Below, one piece after another: positions 1-6,349 of a stretch of DNA of 20,307 nt. The stretch comes from a virus, in the IMG/VR virus record IMGVR_UViG_3300017967_000292, positions 1 through 20,307 of that record; one strand, given 5' to 3'. Under the pieces are notes generated by a model. It saw only the letters and a list, made by a program, of their open reading frames with translations. It was not told the DNA's origin and did no database searches. Every line of letters starts with the position of its first letter. The stretch's first letter is position 1. The position numbers and the translations under genes are program-made.

Positions 1-138
1 TCTGCCACCATTGATATGTCAGGCTATTCTGCCACGCTGGATCTGGATCAAACAGGCTCCACTGATCAAACATATTCTCTCAATCAGATCTGTACCAATG
101 CCAACGGTTGCGGTACCACCACAGTGAATCAGAATTAA
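1..138 (+). CDS. C-terminal end of a curlin-like repeat protein (partial)
   Basis: The reading frame is open from the first base and ends with TAA at 136-138; the N-terminus lies outside the window. The 45 visible residues are rich in S, T, N, Q, G and D, with alternating polar and hydrophobic positions. One stretch, SATLDLDQTGSTDQTYSLNQ, has the S...Q.G....Q spacing typical of curlin/CsgA beta-strand repeats. A cysteine pair follows (ICTNANGCG), and the protein ends in TTTVNQN. Curlin repeats stack into extracellular amyloid fibres in bacteria. A curli-related cluster has been reported in pelagimyophages with unknown function, and this fits. The call rests on repeat spacing in a short fragment. 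Another repetitive beta-structured fibre or adhesin remains possible. Confidence 0.55.
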   Translation, partial: SATIDMSGYSATLDLDQTGSTDQTYSLNQICTNANGCGTTTVNQN

Positions 139-152
139 GCACTCATTTAAAA

Positions 153-158
153 TAAATA
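153..158 (+). promoter_or_regulatory. T4-type late promoter box (AATAAATA)
   Basis: TAAATA core eight bases before the ATG at 167. If transcription starts where T4 late promoters do, about six bases after the box, the leader would be only about 3 nt. No Shine-Dalgarno sequence is visible. Confidence 0.5.
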
Positions 159-166
159 CACACATA

Positions 167-370
167 ATGATTAAACAGTTTTTCATCATACTGCTCTTCA
201 CCACAGGCGTTTGGGCCAACGATATCTATATGCAACAAACTCCAGAAAATCCTCAAGCAGACAAGCCAGCATTTATAGAAGAAAAACCTGTAACTTCTGA
301 AAAAGAATTGATATCGCCTCCACAAAAAGAATTTTGTTCTGTAATAGCAGGGTGTTATGAAGCTCAGTAA
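167..370 (+). CDS. Small secreted protein, curlin-cluster associated
   Basis: A 67-aa protein with a clear signal peptide. Lysine at position 3 is followed by a hydrophobic stretch (about residues 4-16) and a probable cleavage site after VWA (about residue 17). The mature part begins NDIYMQQ, which resembles the strand motif at the start of curlin-repeat proteins. The rest is Pro/Glu/Lys-rich, probably disordered, with two cysteines near the end (C57 and C63). It lies just downstream of a curlin-like C-terminus and overlaps the cyclase gene start by 14 bases (ATG at 357, stop at 368-370), so the two are probably translationally coupled. It could be a minor curli subunit, an accessory factor or a decayed curlin gene. 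No enzymatic motif is seen. Confidence 0.6.
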   Translation: MIKQFFIILLFTTGVWANDIYMQQTPENPQADKPAFIEEKPVTSEKELISPPQKEFCSVIAGCYEAQ

Positions 371-2408
371 ATTTTTCACACATTGGATATTCAGCATTGT
401 TATATTAGCAGTCATAATGTTATGGGGTTATTCTGATCCTTTTGTAAAACAAACAGCCAGACTGAAATCTTTTGATCTTGTGCAAAAATATGACGTACCC
501 ACACTGTCGCAAGACATAGCCATTGTGGAGATAGATGAGAAGTCTATATCACAATACGGACAGTGGCCTTGGAAGCGAGATGTGATAGCAGACATCATAT
601 GGAGACTGCGTGAAGCAGGTGCAGGAGTTATTGTGTTGCCCATACTGTTTTCAGAAGAAGACAGATTGGGTGGAGATGATGCTTTGGTTCAAGCAATCAA
701 AGACAACGGTGTGGTCATAGCACAGGTAGGAACCACACAAACAAATAAAAATGCTGTGCCGAGAGGTGTTGCTAAAATAGGTGATCCTATGCCTTGGCTG
801 TTTGAATGGCCAGGTATGTTGGGACCAATAGAAACACTAGGTAACACAGCCGCAGGAGTGGGAGTGTTGAACACAGCACCTGAGATTGATGGTGTTGTGA
901 GAAGACTGCCACTGTTGATGCGAGTGGACACAGAAACATATCCCAGCATAGCCATAGAAACAATTCGTGTGGCAGTGGGAGATCCAAGTTACCAGGTTAA
1001 AACAGGTGAAGGTGGAATCATAGCACTGCGAGTTCCTCAATACAAAACTATTCAAACAGATGCCAATGCTCGTATATGGTTGCGTTGGAACAAAGAATTC
1101 ATAACAGTCAGTGCCGTAGACAATTTCAAATCACTGCAAGGTAAAACAGTGATTATAGGAATCACAGCAGAAGGATTAGGCAGTGTGATTGCCACACCCA
1201 ACGGAGAGAAGTATGCTCATATGTTGCCAGCCACAGCATTACAAACCATCATCAATGGTGACAACATTGTGCGTTTTGATTATGCAACATTTGTTGAGTA
1301 TGTGGGCACAGCATTAATTGCCTTGATATTAATTTTTGCGGCGGCTTATGCACCTTATTGGTTGATTGGTGGCTTGTTGGTTTTGTTGTACACCAGTTCT
1401 GCTTATGGCAGTTACTTTGCTTTCACAAGACATCTTCAACTGTGGGACGTCAGTTGGTTATGGTTGGTCACAATCATAGTGAGTTTCCATGCTGTGTTCA
1501 ATAGGTTTGTGATAGAGTTCTTTCAAAAGCAACAGATTAAGAAACAGTTTGGAGGATATGCTTCACCAACTGTGGTTGAGATGTTACAGAAAAATCCTGC
1601 TCTAATCAAACAAGGTGTTAAAAAAGAAGTTTCAATATGCTTCTCGGATCTCAGAGGATTCACTCCATTGGGAGAATCATTTGGTGATGATGTAAAAGGT
1701 TTGACCGAAATAATGAATGGTTACATGGATGCTATCACACAACCTGTATTGGATGCTAATGGTATGATCATAAAGTATATCGGTGATGCTTCCATGCACA
1801 TTCACAATGCTCCTATTGATGATGAAAATCATCCACGCACAGCAGTTCAAACAGGTTTGAATATGTTAAAAGCAGTGAAAGAATTTAATAAAAAAATAAC
1901 ATCACAAGGAAGACCTCCAATTGGCATGGGTGCTGGTATCAATACAGGCTTGGGATATATCGGAGAGATGGGTAGCACACAACGACATTCATATGATGTG
2001 TTGGGTGATGCTGTGTCCACCACAGCCAGACTGGAGTCACAGTGTAAGAATTATGGAGTGCTGTTGATAGTTGGACCTGAAACAGTGCGAAGAACTGAAA
2101 ATGATTTCTTATATTTAAAACTGGATGATTTGGCTGTGAAAGGTAAAACAGTGGGATTAGAAATTTACACAGTGTTGGATCTTAACAAAAACAATTACTC
2201 AGCAGAAATTAAAAAACACAATCAGATGCATGAGCTGTATAGAAAACAAGAATTTAAAAAAGCCATTTCTAAATGTAAACTGTTGAAAGAAGACTTTAAA
2301 GGTCAAATGAAAGGTTATTATGATATGTGGATTGAAAGATGTGAATTCATGATGACCCAACAACTTCCGAAAGATTGGGATGGCATTTTTAGAGCTACCA
2401 CAAAATAG
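357..2408 (+). CDS. CHASE2-domain class III adenylyl/guanylyl cyclase, membrane protein
   Basis: A 683-aa membrane-bound nucleotide cyclase, expected to make cAMP from ATP in the inner membrane. One TM helix (about 10-24) precedes a periplasmic CHASE2 sensor domain (about 35-305, with IVEIDEKSI and a W-PW-R segment). Three TM helices follow (about 313-331, 334-350, 365-385), then a cytoplasmic class III catalytic domain (about 420-610). Metal-binding aspartates are D431 (CFSDLRGFT) and D477 (KYIGDA). The substrate-specifying pair is K473 and D547 (HSYDVLGDAV), which indicates ATP. The transition-state Arg is R558, but the usual Asn is Ser554 (GDAVSTTARLE), a variant I recall from alphaproteobacterial cyclases. 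The C-terminal 70 residues are Lys-rich and helical. Length and domain order match bacterial CHASE2 cyclases, with no sign of decay. It overlaps the preceding secreted-protein gene. The catalytic call is strong; activity is inferred. Confidence 0.93.
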   Translation: MKLSKFFTHWIFSIVILAVIMLWGYSDPFVKQTARLKSFDLVQKYDVPTLSQDIAIVEIDEKSISQYGQWPWKRDVIADIIWRLREAGAGVIVLPILFSEEDRLGGDDALVQAIKDNGVVIAQVGTTQTNKNAVPRGVAKIGDPMPWLFEWPGMLGPIETLGNTAAGVGVLNTAPEIDGVVRRLPLLMRVDTETYPSIAIETIRVAVGDPSYQVKTGEGGIIALRVPQYKTIQTDANARIWLRWNKEFITVSAVDNFKSLQGKTVIIGITAEGLGSVIATPNGEKYAHMLPATALQTIINGDNIVRFDYATFVEYVGTALIALILIFAAAYAPYWLIGGLLVLLYTSSAYGSYFAFTRHLQLWDVSWLWLVTIIVSFHAVFNRFVIEFFQKQQIKKQFGGYASPTVVEMLQKNPALIKQGVKKEVSICFSDLRGFTPLGESFGDDVKGLTEIMNGYMDAITQPVLDANGMIIKYIGDASMHIHNAPIDDENHPRTAVQTGLNMLKAVKEFNKKITSQGRPPIGMGAGINTGLGYIGEMGSTQRHSYDVLGDAVSTTARLESQCKNYGVLLIVGPETVRRTENDFLYLKLDDLAVKGKTVGLEIYTVLDLNKNNYSAEIKKHNQMHELYRKQEFKKAISKCKLLKEDFKGQMKGYYDMWIERCEFMMTQQLPKDWDGIFRATTK

Positions 2409-2663
2409 TTATTTTTTCTTTTTATTCGATTTTTCTTTTTGTTCAAGAATCATGTTTAACTTTTGAGTTAAACGTATCATGTCATTGTCCAACATTCTCA
2501 CCCTGTCTATCAGTGCAATCAGTGTTTTGTTGGCTTCACCCAGCACAGGTTTGATTTCTTTGGTTACCCATGTCCACACATAGTAAACAAAGTATCCTAA
2601 ACCAAATGCGGCAATGATTGGAAATCCAAATTCTTTAATTGCTGTTGCCAGTTCTACTGTCAT
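2409..2663 (-). CDS. Small membrane protein with C-terminal coiled coil, holin-like (paralogue 1)
   Basis: An 84-aa protein with a short amphipathic N-terminus, one TM helix (about residues 14-32, IIAAFGLGYFVYYVWTWV), then a heptad-like helix (about 40-74) and a Lys-rich tail (KSNKKKK). This resembles the UviB/BhlA-type holin-like families, where a TM helix is followed by a charged coiled coil. It shares a pattern with the next gene upstream: FP-I near the N-terminus, then an ID/LD-R-V..M.ND.I segment after the TM helix. The two are therefore probably tandem duplicates. Its ATG (2661-2663) overlaps the TAA of that gene in a TAATG arrangement. Its stop abuts the cyclase stop with no gap (convergent). 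Function is inferred; a lysis role is a possibility only. Confidence 0.72.
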   Translation of the reverse strand: MTVELATAIKEFGFPIIAAFGLGYFVYYVWTWVTKEIKPVLGEANKTLIALIDRVRMLDNDMIRLTQKLNMILEQKEKSNKKKK

Positions 2664-2941
2664 TAGTCTTTCCTTGCGTCTTCTTTGCCTTCGTTAGCGG
2701 CAATGCGATCCACATTGGGTTTGACACCTGTCACGTGTGACAACAACGCATCTATTTTGATCAAGTCGTTGTTCATGGTCTGAACTCTGTTGTCCAGTGC
2801 TTGAATGATATTCTTAAGACCATTCACTGATCCTGTCACAGTTGCCAATATGAATTTTAAGATGATGAATATGAATATACCAGATGCCACAGCACCTGCT
2901 ATTGGAAAACCTACATCTGCTACAAATTGTAAAAAGTTCAT
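2663..2941 (-). CDS. Small membrane protein with C-terminal coiled coil, holin-like (paralogue 2)
   Basis: A 92-aa protein with one N-terminal TM segment (about residues 10-35, rich in G, A, I and F). A helical segment with heptad pattern follows (ALDNRVQTMNNDLIKIDALL, about 48-67), then a charged tail. It aligns by eye with the 84-aa neighbour. The start codon has no Shine-Dalgarno sequence. A late-promoter box lies only eight bases upstream, so the transcript may be nearly leaderless. The gene is translationally coupled to paralogue 1 downstream. A holin-like or membrane-anchoring role fits the architecture, but the sequence cannot prove it. Confidence 0.72.
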   Translation of the reverse strand: MNFLQFVADVGFPIAGAVASGIFIFIILKFILATVTGSVNGLKNIIQALDNRVQTMNNDLIKIDALLSHVTGVKPNVDRIAANEGKEDARKD

Positions 2942-2949
2942 TATGTAGG

Positions 2950-2957
2950 TATTTATC
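2950..2957 (-). promoter_or_regulatory. T4-type late promoter box (GATAAATA)
   Basis: Read on the minus strand, the box is followed by eight bases and then the ATG at 2941-2939. The arrangement is almost the same as at 153-169 on the plus strand. Confidence 0.5.
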
Positions 2958-2962
2958 TACTA

Positions 2963-3124
2963 TTAGAATACTAAAGACAGCATCCAAACTAATGTGAGAG
3001 TGGGTACTGTACACATCAGTATCAAAGTCTTGTTCTTCTTCCATTTTGATTTGATGGTAGATTTAGACTTTTTGGTAATACCGTATGTGATTGTTTTCCA
3101 TTCACAATGATTATAAGGCCACAT
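2963..3124 (-). CDS. Small basic membrane protein, unknown
   Basis: A 53-aa protein starting MWPYNHCEW, with a Lys-rich middle (KKSKSTIKSKWKKNK) and a C-terminal hydrophobic helix (about residues 33-52, LILMCTVPTLTLVWMLSLVF). This is the layout of a tail-anchored membrane peptide. I chose the ATG at 3124. A longer version from the GTG at 3145 would begin inside the strong hairpin at 3145-3179. Short proteins beginning MWPY occur, to my recollection, in marine T4-like phages. The gene lies in the minus-strand cluster between the holin-like pair and the 128-aa protein. No function can be assigned. Confidence 0.5.
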   Translation of the reverse strand: MWPYNHCEWKTITYGITKKSKSTIKSKWKKNKTLILMCTVPTLTLVWMLSLVF

Positions 3125-3144
3125 ATTTTTCTTTCTTTTGTACA

Positions 3145-3179
3145 CTTTGGGCCCATAGTCGAAACTATTAGGCCCAAAG
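3145..3179 (-). terminator. Strong hairpin after the 128-aa gene, possible terminator or 3' end stabiliser
   Basis: CTTTGGGCC (3145-3153) pairs perfectly with GGCCCAAAG (3171-3179). An inner ATAGT/ACTAT stem closes a CGAA loop, with a small bulge between the two stems. The hairpin lies 15 bases past the stop of the gene at 3195-3581. Neither side has a T-run, so it is not a classic intrinsic terminator. It may cause partial termination or protect the upstream mRNA. Confidence 0.5.
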
Positions 3180-3194
3180 GTTGTGTGTTGCTGA

Positions 3195-3581
3195 TTACTT
3201 CTTGCTTACGCCGTTGAAGAATGCTTCAGTAAATTTCTGTACATTCTGTTGGTATGCTTTGAAGTTTTCTTGAATTGATTCAGGTTTAATTGATTCCTGA
3301 ACTTTTTCATTGAACTTCTTCACATTTTCCATAAGCATCTGAGTGTTTTCACCAATTGAAGCACCGTTCGTTACGAACTCATTGAACTTTTGTGCAGTTG
3401 CAATGATGTCTTCTGGTGTGATTGAAGGATACTTAAATTCAGTAACCACTTGATCACCTTCTTTTCTTACAGATTGTTCGTACTCGTTGTACTTGATTGA
3501 GTAATTGAACTCGGCGATTGATTTCGCTAGTCCTAATAGATCGGCTCTTATTTCGTAGCCATTTCTTGTGTTGTTTGCCAT
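3195..3581 (-). CDS. Conserved marine T4-like phage protein, helical, unknown function
   Basis: A 128-aa soluble protein starting MANNTRNGYEIRADLLGLAK. I recognise this N-terminus as resembling a widely conserved, uncharacterised cyanomyovirus protein; this is recall, not a search. The sequence is mostly helical, with repeated F-N/E-K-V spacing (KKFNEKVQES, QKFTEAFFNG) suggesting a phasin-like or coiled-coil fold in the C-terminal half (about 60-125). A strong Shine-Dalgarno sequence (AAGGAG on the minus strand, about 3590) supports the ATG at 3581. Both a sigma70-like and a late promoter lie upstream, so it is probably well expressed through infection. No catalytic motif and no TM segment is visible. 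Confidence 0.8.
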   Translation of the reverse strand: MANNTRNGYEIRADLLGLAKSIAEFNYSIKYNEYEQSVRKEGDQVVTEFKYPSITPEDIIATAQKFNEFVTNGASIGENTQMLMENVKKFNEKVQESIKPESIQENFKAYQQNVQKFTEAFFNGVSKK

Positions 3582-3636
3582 TGTCTTTCTCCTTTGTTTG
3601 TGTGTTTGTGTGTCGTTATATTAACAATGTGCTAGT

Positions 3637-3665
3637 AATATAACATGATTATTTATGTTTGTCAA
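3637..3665 (-). promoter_or_regulatory. Sigma70-like (early) promoter, TTGACA-17-TATATT
   Basis: On the minus strand, TTGACA (3665-3660) is followed by a 17-nt spacer and TATATT (3642-3637), about 55 bases before the gene at 3581. The match is close to the consensus for a host-type early promoter. Confidence 0.7.
3650..3657 (-). promoter_or_regulatory. T4-type late promoter box (CATAAATA)
   Basis: The box lies inside the spacer of the sigma70-like promoter at 3637-3665 on the same strand, so early and late transcription of the 128-aa gene would start within a few tens of bases of each other. Confidence 0.55.
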
Positions 3666-3702
3666 CCAGCAAAATGTATATTATAGGGTTCAATAATAAC
3701 GA

Positions 3703-3731
3703 TTGACAACCAAAAACAAGTGTGTTAAACT
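3703..3731 (+). promoter_or_regulatory. Sigma70-like promoter, TTGACA-17-TAAACT
   Basis: Perfect -35 hexamer (3703-3708), 17-nt spacer, and a weaker -10 (3726-3731, four of six matches). It faces the gene at 3793 and is divergent from the minus-strand promoter at 3637-3665. Confidence 0.5.
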
Positions 3732-3765
3732 ATGAACACTTACTTTATATTCGTGGACATAACGG

Positions 3766-3771
3766 TAAATA
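3766..3771 (+). promoter_or_regulatory. T4-type late promoter box (GGTAAATA)
   Basis: Core TAAATA 21 bases before the ATG at 3793. The predicted leader of about 16 nt contains a weak CAGGG-type ribosome site. Confidence 0.5.
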
Positions 3772-3792
3772 GTTAAAAGCAGGGTAGTACAT

Positions 3793-4059
3793 ATGAAAAA
3801 ACGTACCAGAAGTATATTAGATGAGTTGAGAAACATTGGTAGAATCAATGATACCGAAGCCTTTATCGAAACAACAGGCTCCAATATTATTGAAAGTGCT
3901 GTCAACTTGCTCAACACCATTAGAGAGAATTATCCTGAAGAACAGGCAGTGGAGTTAGAAAGACGTTTTTTAAATTCTATCCGTAACAAAGAAGCAAAAA
4001 AGTTTCAAGTTGGTGTCAAAAAAATAATTGAAAGTAAAAAGTCAAATGATGATTCTTAA
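3793..4059 (+). CDS. Conserved marine T4-like phage protein, unknown
   Basis: An 88-aa charged, helical protein starting MKKRTRSILDEL. Its central segment (ESAVNLLNTIRENYPEEQ, then ELERRFLNSIR) resembles a small protein that I recall as conserved in cyanomyoviruses without known function. It has no TM helix, no signal peptide and no cysteines. It is the first gene of the rightward block and overlaps the nucleotidyltransferase-like gene by 14 bases, implying coupled translation. Both a sigma70-like and a late promoter lie upstream. The spacing of its basic residues would allow nucleic-acid or protein binding, but nothing decides between them. Confidence 0.75.
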   Translation: MKKRTRSILDELRNIGRINDTEAFIETTGSNIIESAVNLLNTIRENYPEEQAVELERRFLNSIRNKEAKKFQVGVKKIIESKKSNDDS

Positions 4060-4795
4060 AGAAGGTGGCAATGTTTTTAAAGATCCTAATGGACAATTAG
4101 CCACTCAAAGAATCAATCAAGCAGATGTGGCTCCCACACTAGCCTGGTTGGAAAAAATTGTTGGTTTAGACCTACAAGGCAACACACTGGGCACAACAGG
4201 CAAGGCTCCCACATCAGGAGATTTAGATGTTGCCATAGATCAATCAAAAACTTCAAAAGATCAATTGGCAGACAAATTGAGTCAGTGGGCGATACAGAAC
4301 AAACAAGATCCTAAACAATGGGTGGCAAAGAGCGGTATATCTGTACACTTCAAAACTCCTATCAGAGGCAGTGCTAAGAATGGCTTTGTACAAACTGATT
4401 TGATGTTTGGCGATCCAGACTGGATGCGTTGGAGTTTGCAAGGTGGTGAAGTAGGTTCAGACTACAAAGGTGCAGACAGACACGTGATGATTGCTTCTAT
4501 AGCCAAACCTCAAGGTTATAAATGGAGTCATAAATCAGGATTGTTGAATAGAGAGACCAACGAACCTATCACAAAAGATCCTAACAAAATTGCTGAATTA
4601 CTTTTAGGCAAAGGAGCAACTGCCAATGATTTAAACAGCGTGGAAACTATTCATAAAAAAATTAAAAGCAGAAGCGACTATGATAAGTTAGTGGCAGATG
4701 TGAAAGACTCATTTGCCAAAGTAGGTAAAACATTACCTGAGAGTGCTGGACCAATTGCTTGGTTTAGAGCCATGGCAAATAACATTAAAATATGA
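4046..4795 (+). CDS. Nucleotidyltransferase-like protein (pol-beta superfamily signature)
   Basis: A 249-aa protein from the ATG at 4046; the ATG at 4049 is equally possible, and a TTG at 4028 is in frame but less likely. It carries the pol-beta type active-site pattern: TSGDLDVAID with aspartates D59 and D61, followed by a strand with a third carboxylate, VQTDLMF (D118). Such enzymes transfer a nucleotide to RNA, protein or small molecules. The G-S motif usually found before D-x-D is reduced to SG here. The C-terminal half is helical. Related proteins occur, to my recollection, in cyanomyoviruses as unknowns. It overlaps the ligase-like gene at 4792 by four bases (ATGA), so the two are probably made together. 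The substrate is unknown. Confidence 0.72.
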   Translation: MMILKEGGNVFKDPNGQLATQRINQADVAPTLAWLEKIVGLDLQGNTLGTTGKAPTSGDLDVAIDQSKTSKDQLADKLSQWAIQNKQDPKQWVAKSGISVHFKTPIRGSAKNGFVQTDLMFGDPDWMRWSLQGGEVGSDYKGADRHVMIASIAKPQGYKWSHKSGLLNRETNEPITKDPNKIAELLLGKGATANDLNSVETIHKKIKSRSDYDKLVADVKDSFAKVGKTLPESAGPIAWFRAMANNIKI

Positions 4796-5925
4796 GATTA
4801 GTTGAATTTAAAGAAATAGACAAGAAAAATCTAGCACTGAAAGAATCTAGAATACAACACGCAGAAGATTTAATTTTCTGGGAAGGTTCTAAAGGTGTTG
4901 CTAGAGCAATTCAACAACTGGAACAATTAAGCAAAAGCACACAATCACTCACAATCAAATGGGACGGATCACCTGCTGTGGTGTTTGGTAGAAATCCTAA
5001 TGGTGAATTTATTTTTACAGACAAAGCAGGCTTTGTGGCAAAAAGTTATGATGGTAGAGCAACCAATCCAGAAGACTTGAAAGGTGCTATCATGCAGAGA
5101 GGTAAAGATCCTACCAAACGAAAAGCACAGGCTCAATATGCTTCTAAGATGGCTTCTGTGTTTGACACCGTGGCTAAGGCAGTGCCAGAAAACTTTCAAG
5201 GATACTTTGTGGGAGATATGTTGTATTTTTCAACTCCTAAGAAAGCAGGCAATCAATTTGTTTTTAAACCCAATGTGGTTGAATACAGAGTGGATGGTAA
5301 CAGTGAACTGGGACAAAAGATTTCGCAGAGCAAAGTGGGTGTAGTAATACATCACACCATGAGTGAAGCAGGCAAAGTGTTGCCTATAAAAGATTTAGAA
5401 ATGATACAGGGAGATGTGTTGGCAATACCTCCAACCACTGTGAACAAAAAACAACCAATTCAAGTCAAAGGATTGGATCAACTCAAATCGTTGGTCAGCA
5501 ATAGTGGAGCAGAAATAGATGTACTATTGAATAAAAATAAATTAGCACAAATGAAATTAACAGATTTACCCAACATACTCTACACTTATACCAACAGCAA
5601 AGTGGATACAGGATTAACTAGACTGGGAGAAGACTTTATCAAGTGGCTTCAAAGCAGTTCAGTGTCTGCTCCTAAAAAAGCAAAGATCACAGAATATGTG
5701 AAAGGTAATATAAAAGCATTCAGCAAACTTTGGATTTTAGTTGGCGGGATAATGAAAGTAAAAGACAGCATAATCAATCAGTTGGATCGATCACAAGGAG
5801 ATATTAGTGCTACAATAAATGGAAAACCTGGCGGAGAAGGCTATGTGTTGGGTTCACCAGAAGGCAATATCAAATTGGTCAACAGATCCGGCTTCACCAA
5901 AGCCAACAGAGCGATAAATAGATAA
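4792..5925 (+). CDS. Ligase-like protein with KxDG motif, conserved T4-like phage family (resembles DUF6267)
   Basis: A 377-aa protein. IKWDGSPAVVFG holds K56-W-D-G59, the motif I pattern of covalent nucleotidyltransferases (DNA/RNA ligases, capping enzymes), where the lysine takes AMP or GMP. Later, YFVGDMLYF (138-146) sits where motif III would be, GEGYVL (348-353) resembles motif IV (EG-x-V), and KLVNR (361-365) motif V. The spacing between motifs III and IV is much longer than in classical ligases. The region from 220 to 335 is helical. By recall it resembles a cyanomyovirus family of unknown function (DUF6267). The N-terminus MRLVEFKE is similar to the capsid-targeting type leader seen in several neighbours. 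Start ATG overlaps the upstream gene by four bases. Ligase activity is inferred from motifs only. Confidence 0.72.
   Translation: MRLVEFKEIDKKNLALKESRIQHAEDLIFWEGSKGVARAIQQLEQLSKSTQSLTIKWDGSPAVVFGRNPNGEFIFTDKAGFVAKSYDGRATNPEDLKGAIMQRGKDPTKRKAQAQYASKMASVFDTVAKAVPENFQGYFVGDMLYFSTPKKAGNQFVFKPNVVEYRVDGNSELGQKISQSKVGVVIHHTMSEAGKVLPIKDLEMIQGDVLAIPPTTVNKKQPIQVKGLDQLKSLVSNSGAEIDVLLNKNKLAQMKLTDLPNILYTYTNSKVDTGLTRLGEDFIKWLQSSSVSAPKKAKITEYVKGNIKAFSKLWILVGGIMKVKDSIINQLDRSQGDISATINGKPGGEGYVLGSPEGNIKLVNRSGFTKANRAINR
5915..5920 (+). promoter_or_regulatory. T4-type late promoter box (GATAAATA)
   Basis: The core lies just before the stop of the ligase-like gene. It is followed by an AAGGAG ribosome site and the ATG at 5936, giving a leader of about 10 nt. 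Confidence 0.6.
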
Positions 5926-5935
5926 GGAGAACACA

Positions 5936-6325
5936 ATGAAAGCAAAAGAATTTATTAAAGAGTTTAGAGACATAGATCCAGCAGATGATCCAAATTTTGG
6001 TATGGACAAAGAATTCAAGCAGGATTCTGTGTTCAATCAATTGGGCAAGATATTAGACAGCAGAGGAAATCCAAATCCGTTAGACACAGTTGTGACTGAT
6101 GATGGTAAAAAGTTCAAAGTGAATTTTCAACAAGCCACAGTGTTAAGAAGATTGTTGACTGCACCAAGTGTAAAACCTCAAATTAAGTCACAGTTCACAA
6201 AAGACTTACAACAGAGTGCTACTCTTGAAAAATATTTACAAGCAGATGACATGGTAGAGCTGTTTCTTTCTACGTATAATCCAGAAAAAACAGAACCTAG
6301 TCCATACACCAAATACGACGACTAA
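5936..6325 (+). CDS. Conserved phage protein with capsid-targeting-like N-terminus, unknown
   Basis: A 129-aa acidic protein. The first ten residues, MKAKEFIKEF, closely resemble the T4 internal-protein leader (IPIII begins MKTYQEFIAEA), including an I-x-E that could be cut by a gp21-type prohead protease. The remainder is soluble and mostly helical (QQATVLRRLLTAP, MVELFLSTY) with a disordered C-terminus. It has a strong AAGGAG site and its own late promoter overlapping the previous gene. The family is unknown to me beyond a general resemblance to cyanomyovirus proteins. A role as a head-internal or head-assembly protein is inferred from the leader only. Confidence 0.72.
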   Translation: MKAKEFIKEFRDIDPADDPNFGMDKEFKQDSVFNQLGKILDSRGNPNPLDTVVTDDGKKFKVNFQQATVLRRLLTAPSVKPQIKSQFTKDLQQSATLEKYLQADDMVELFLSTYNPEKTEPSPYTKYDD

Positions 6326-6349
6326 CCATAGGATTTGTCAGATTTAGAT

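Noticed and set aside
357-2408. Diguanylate cyclase as the function of the 683-aa membrane protein
   Set aside because: There is no GGDEF motif; the D431/D477, K473/D547 and R558 residues are those of class III adenylyl cyclases.
2963-3145. GTG start at 3145 for the small minus-strand membrane protein
   Set aside because: The GTG is the edge of the strong hairpin at 3145-3179; the ATG at 3124 gives a natural MWPY start.
6335-6349. TTG start five codons upstream of the 299-aa gene
   Set aside because: AGGA lies directly against the TTG, too close for use; the ATG at 6350 is more likely.
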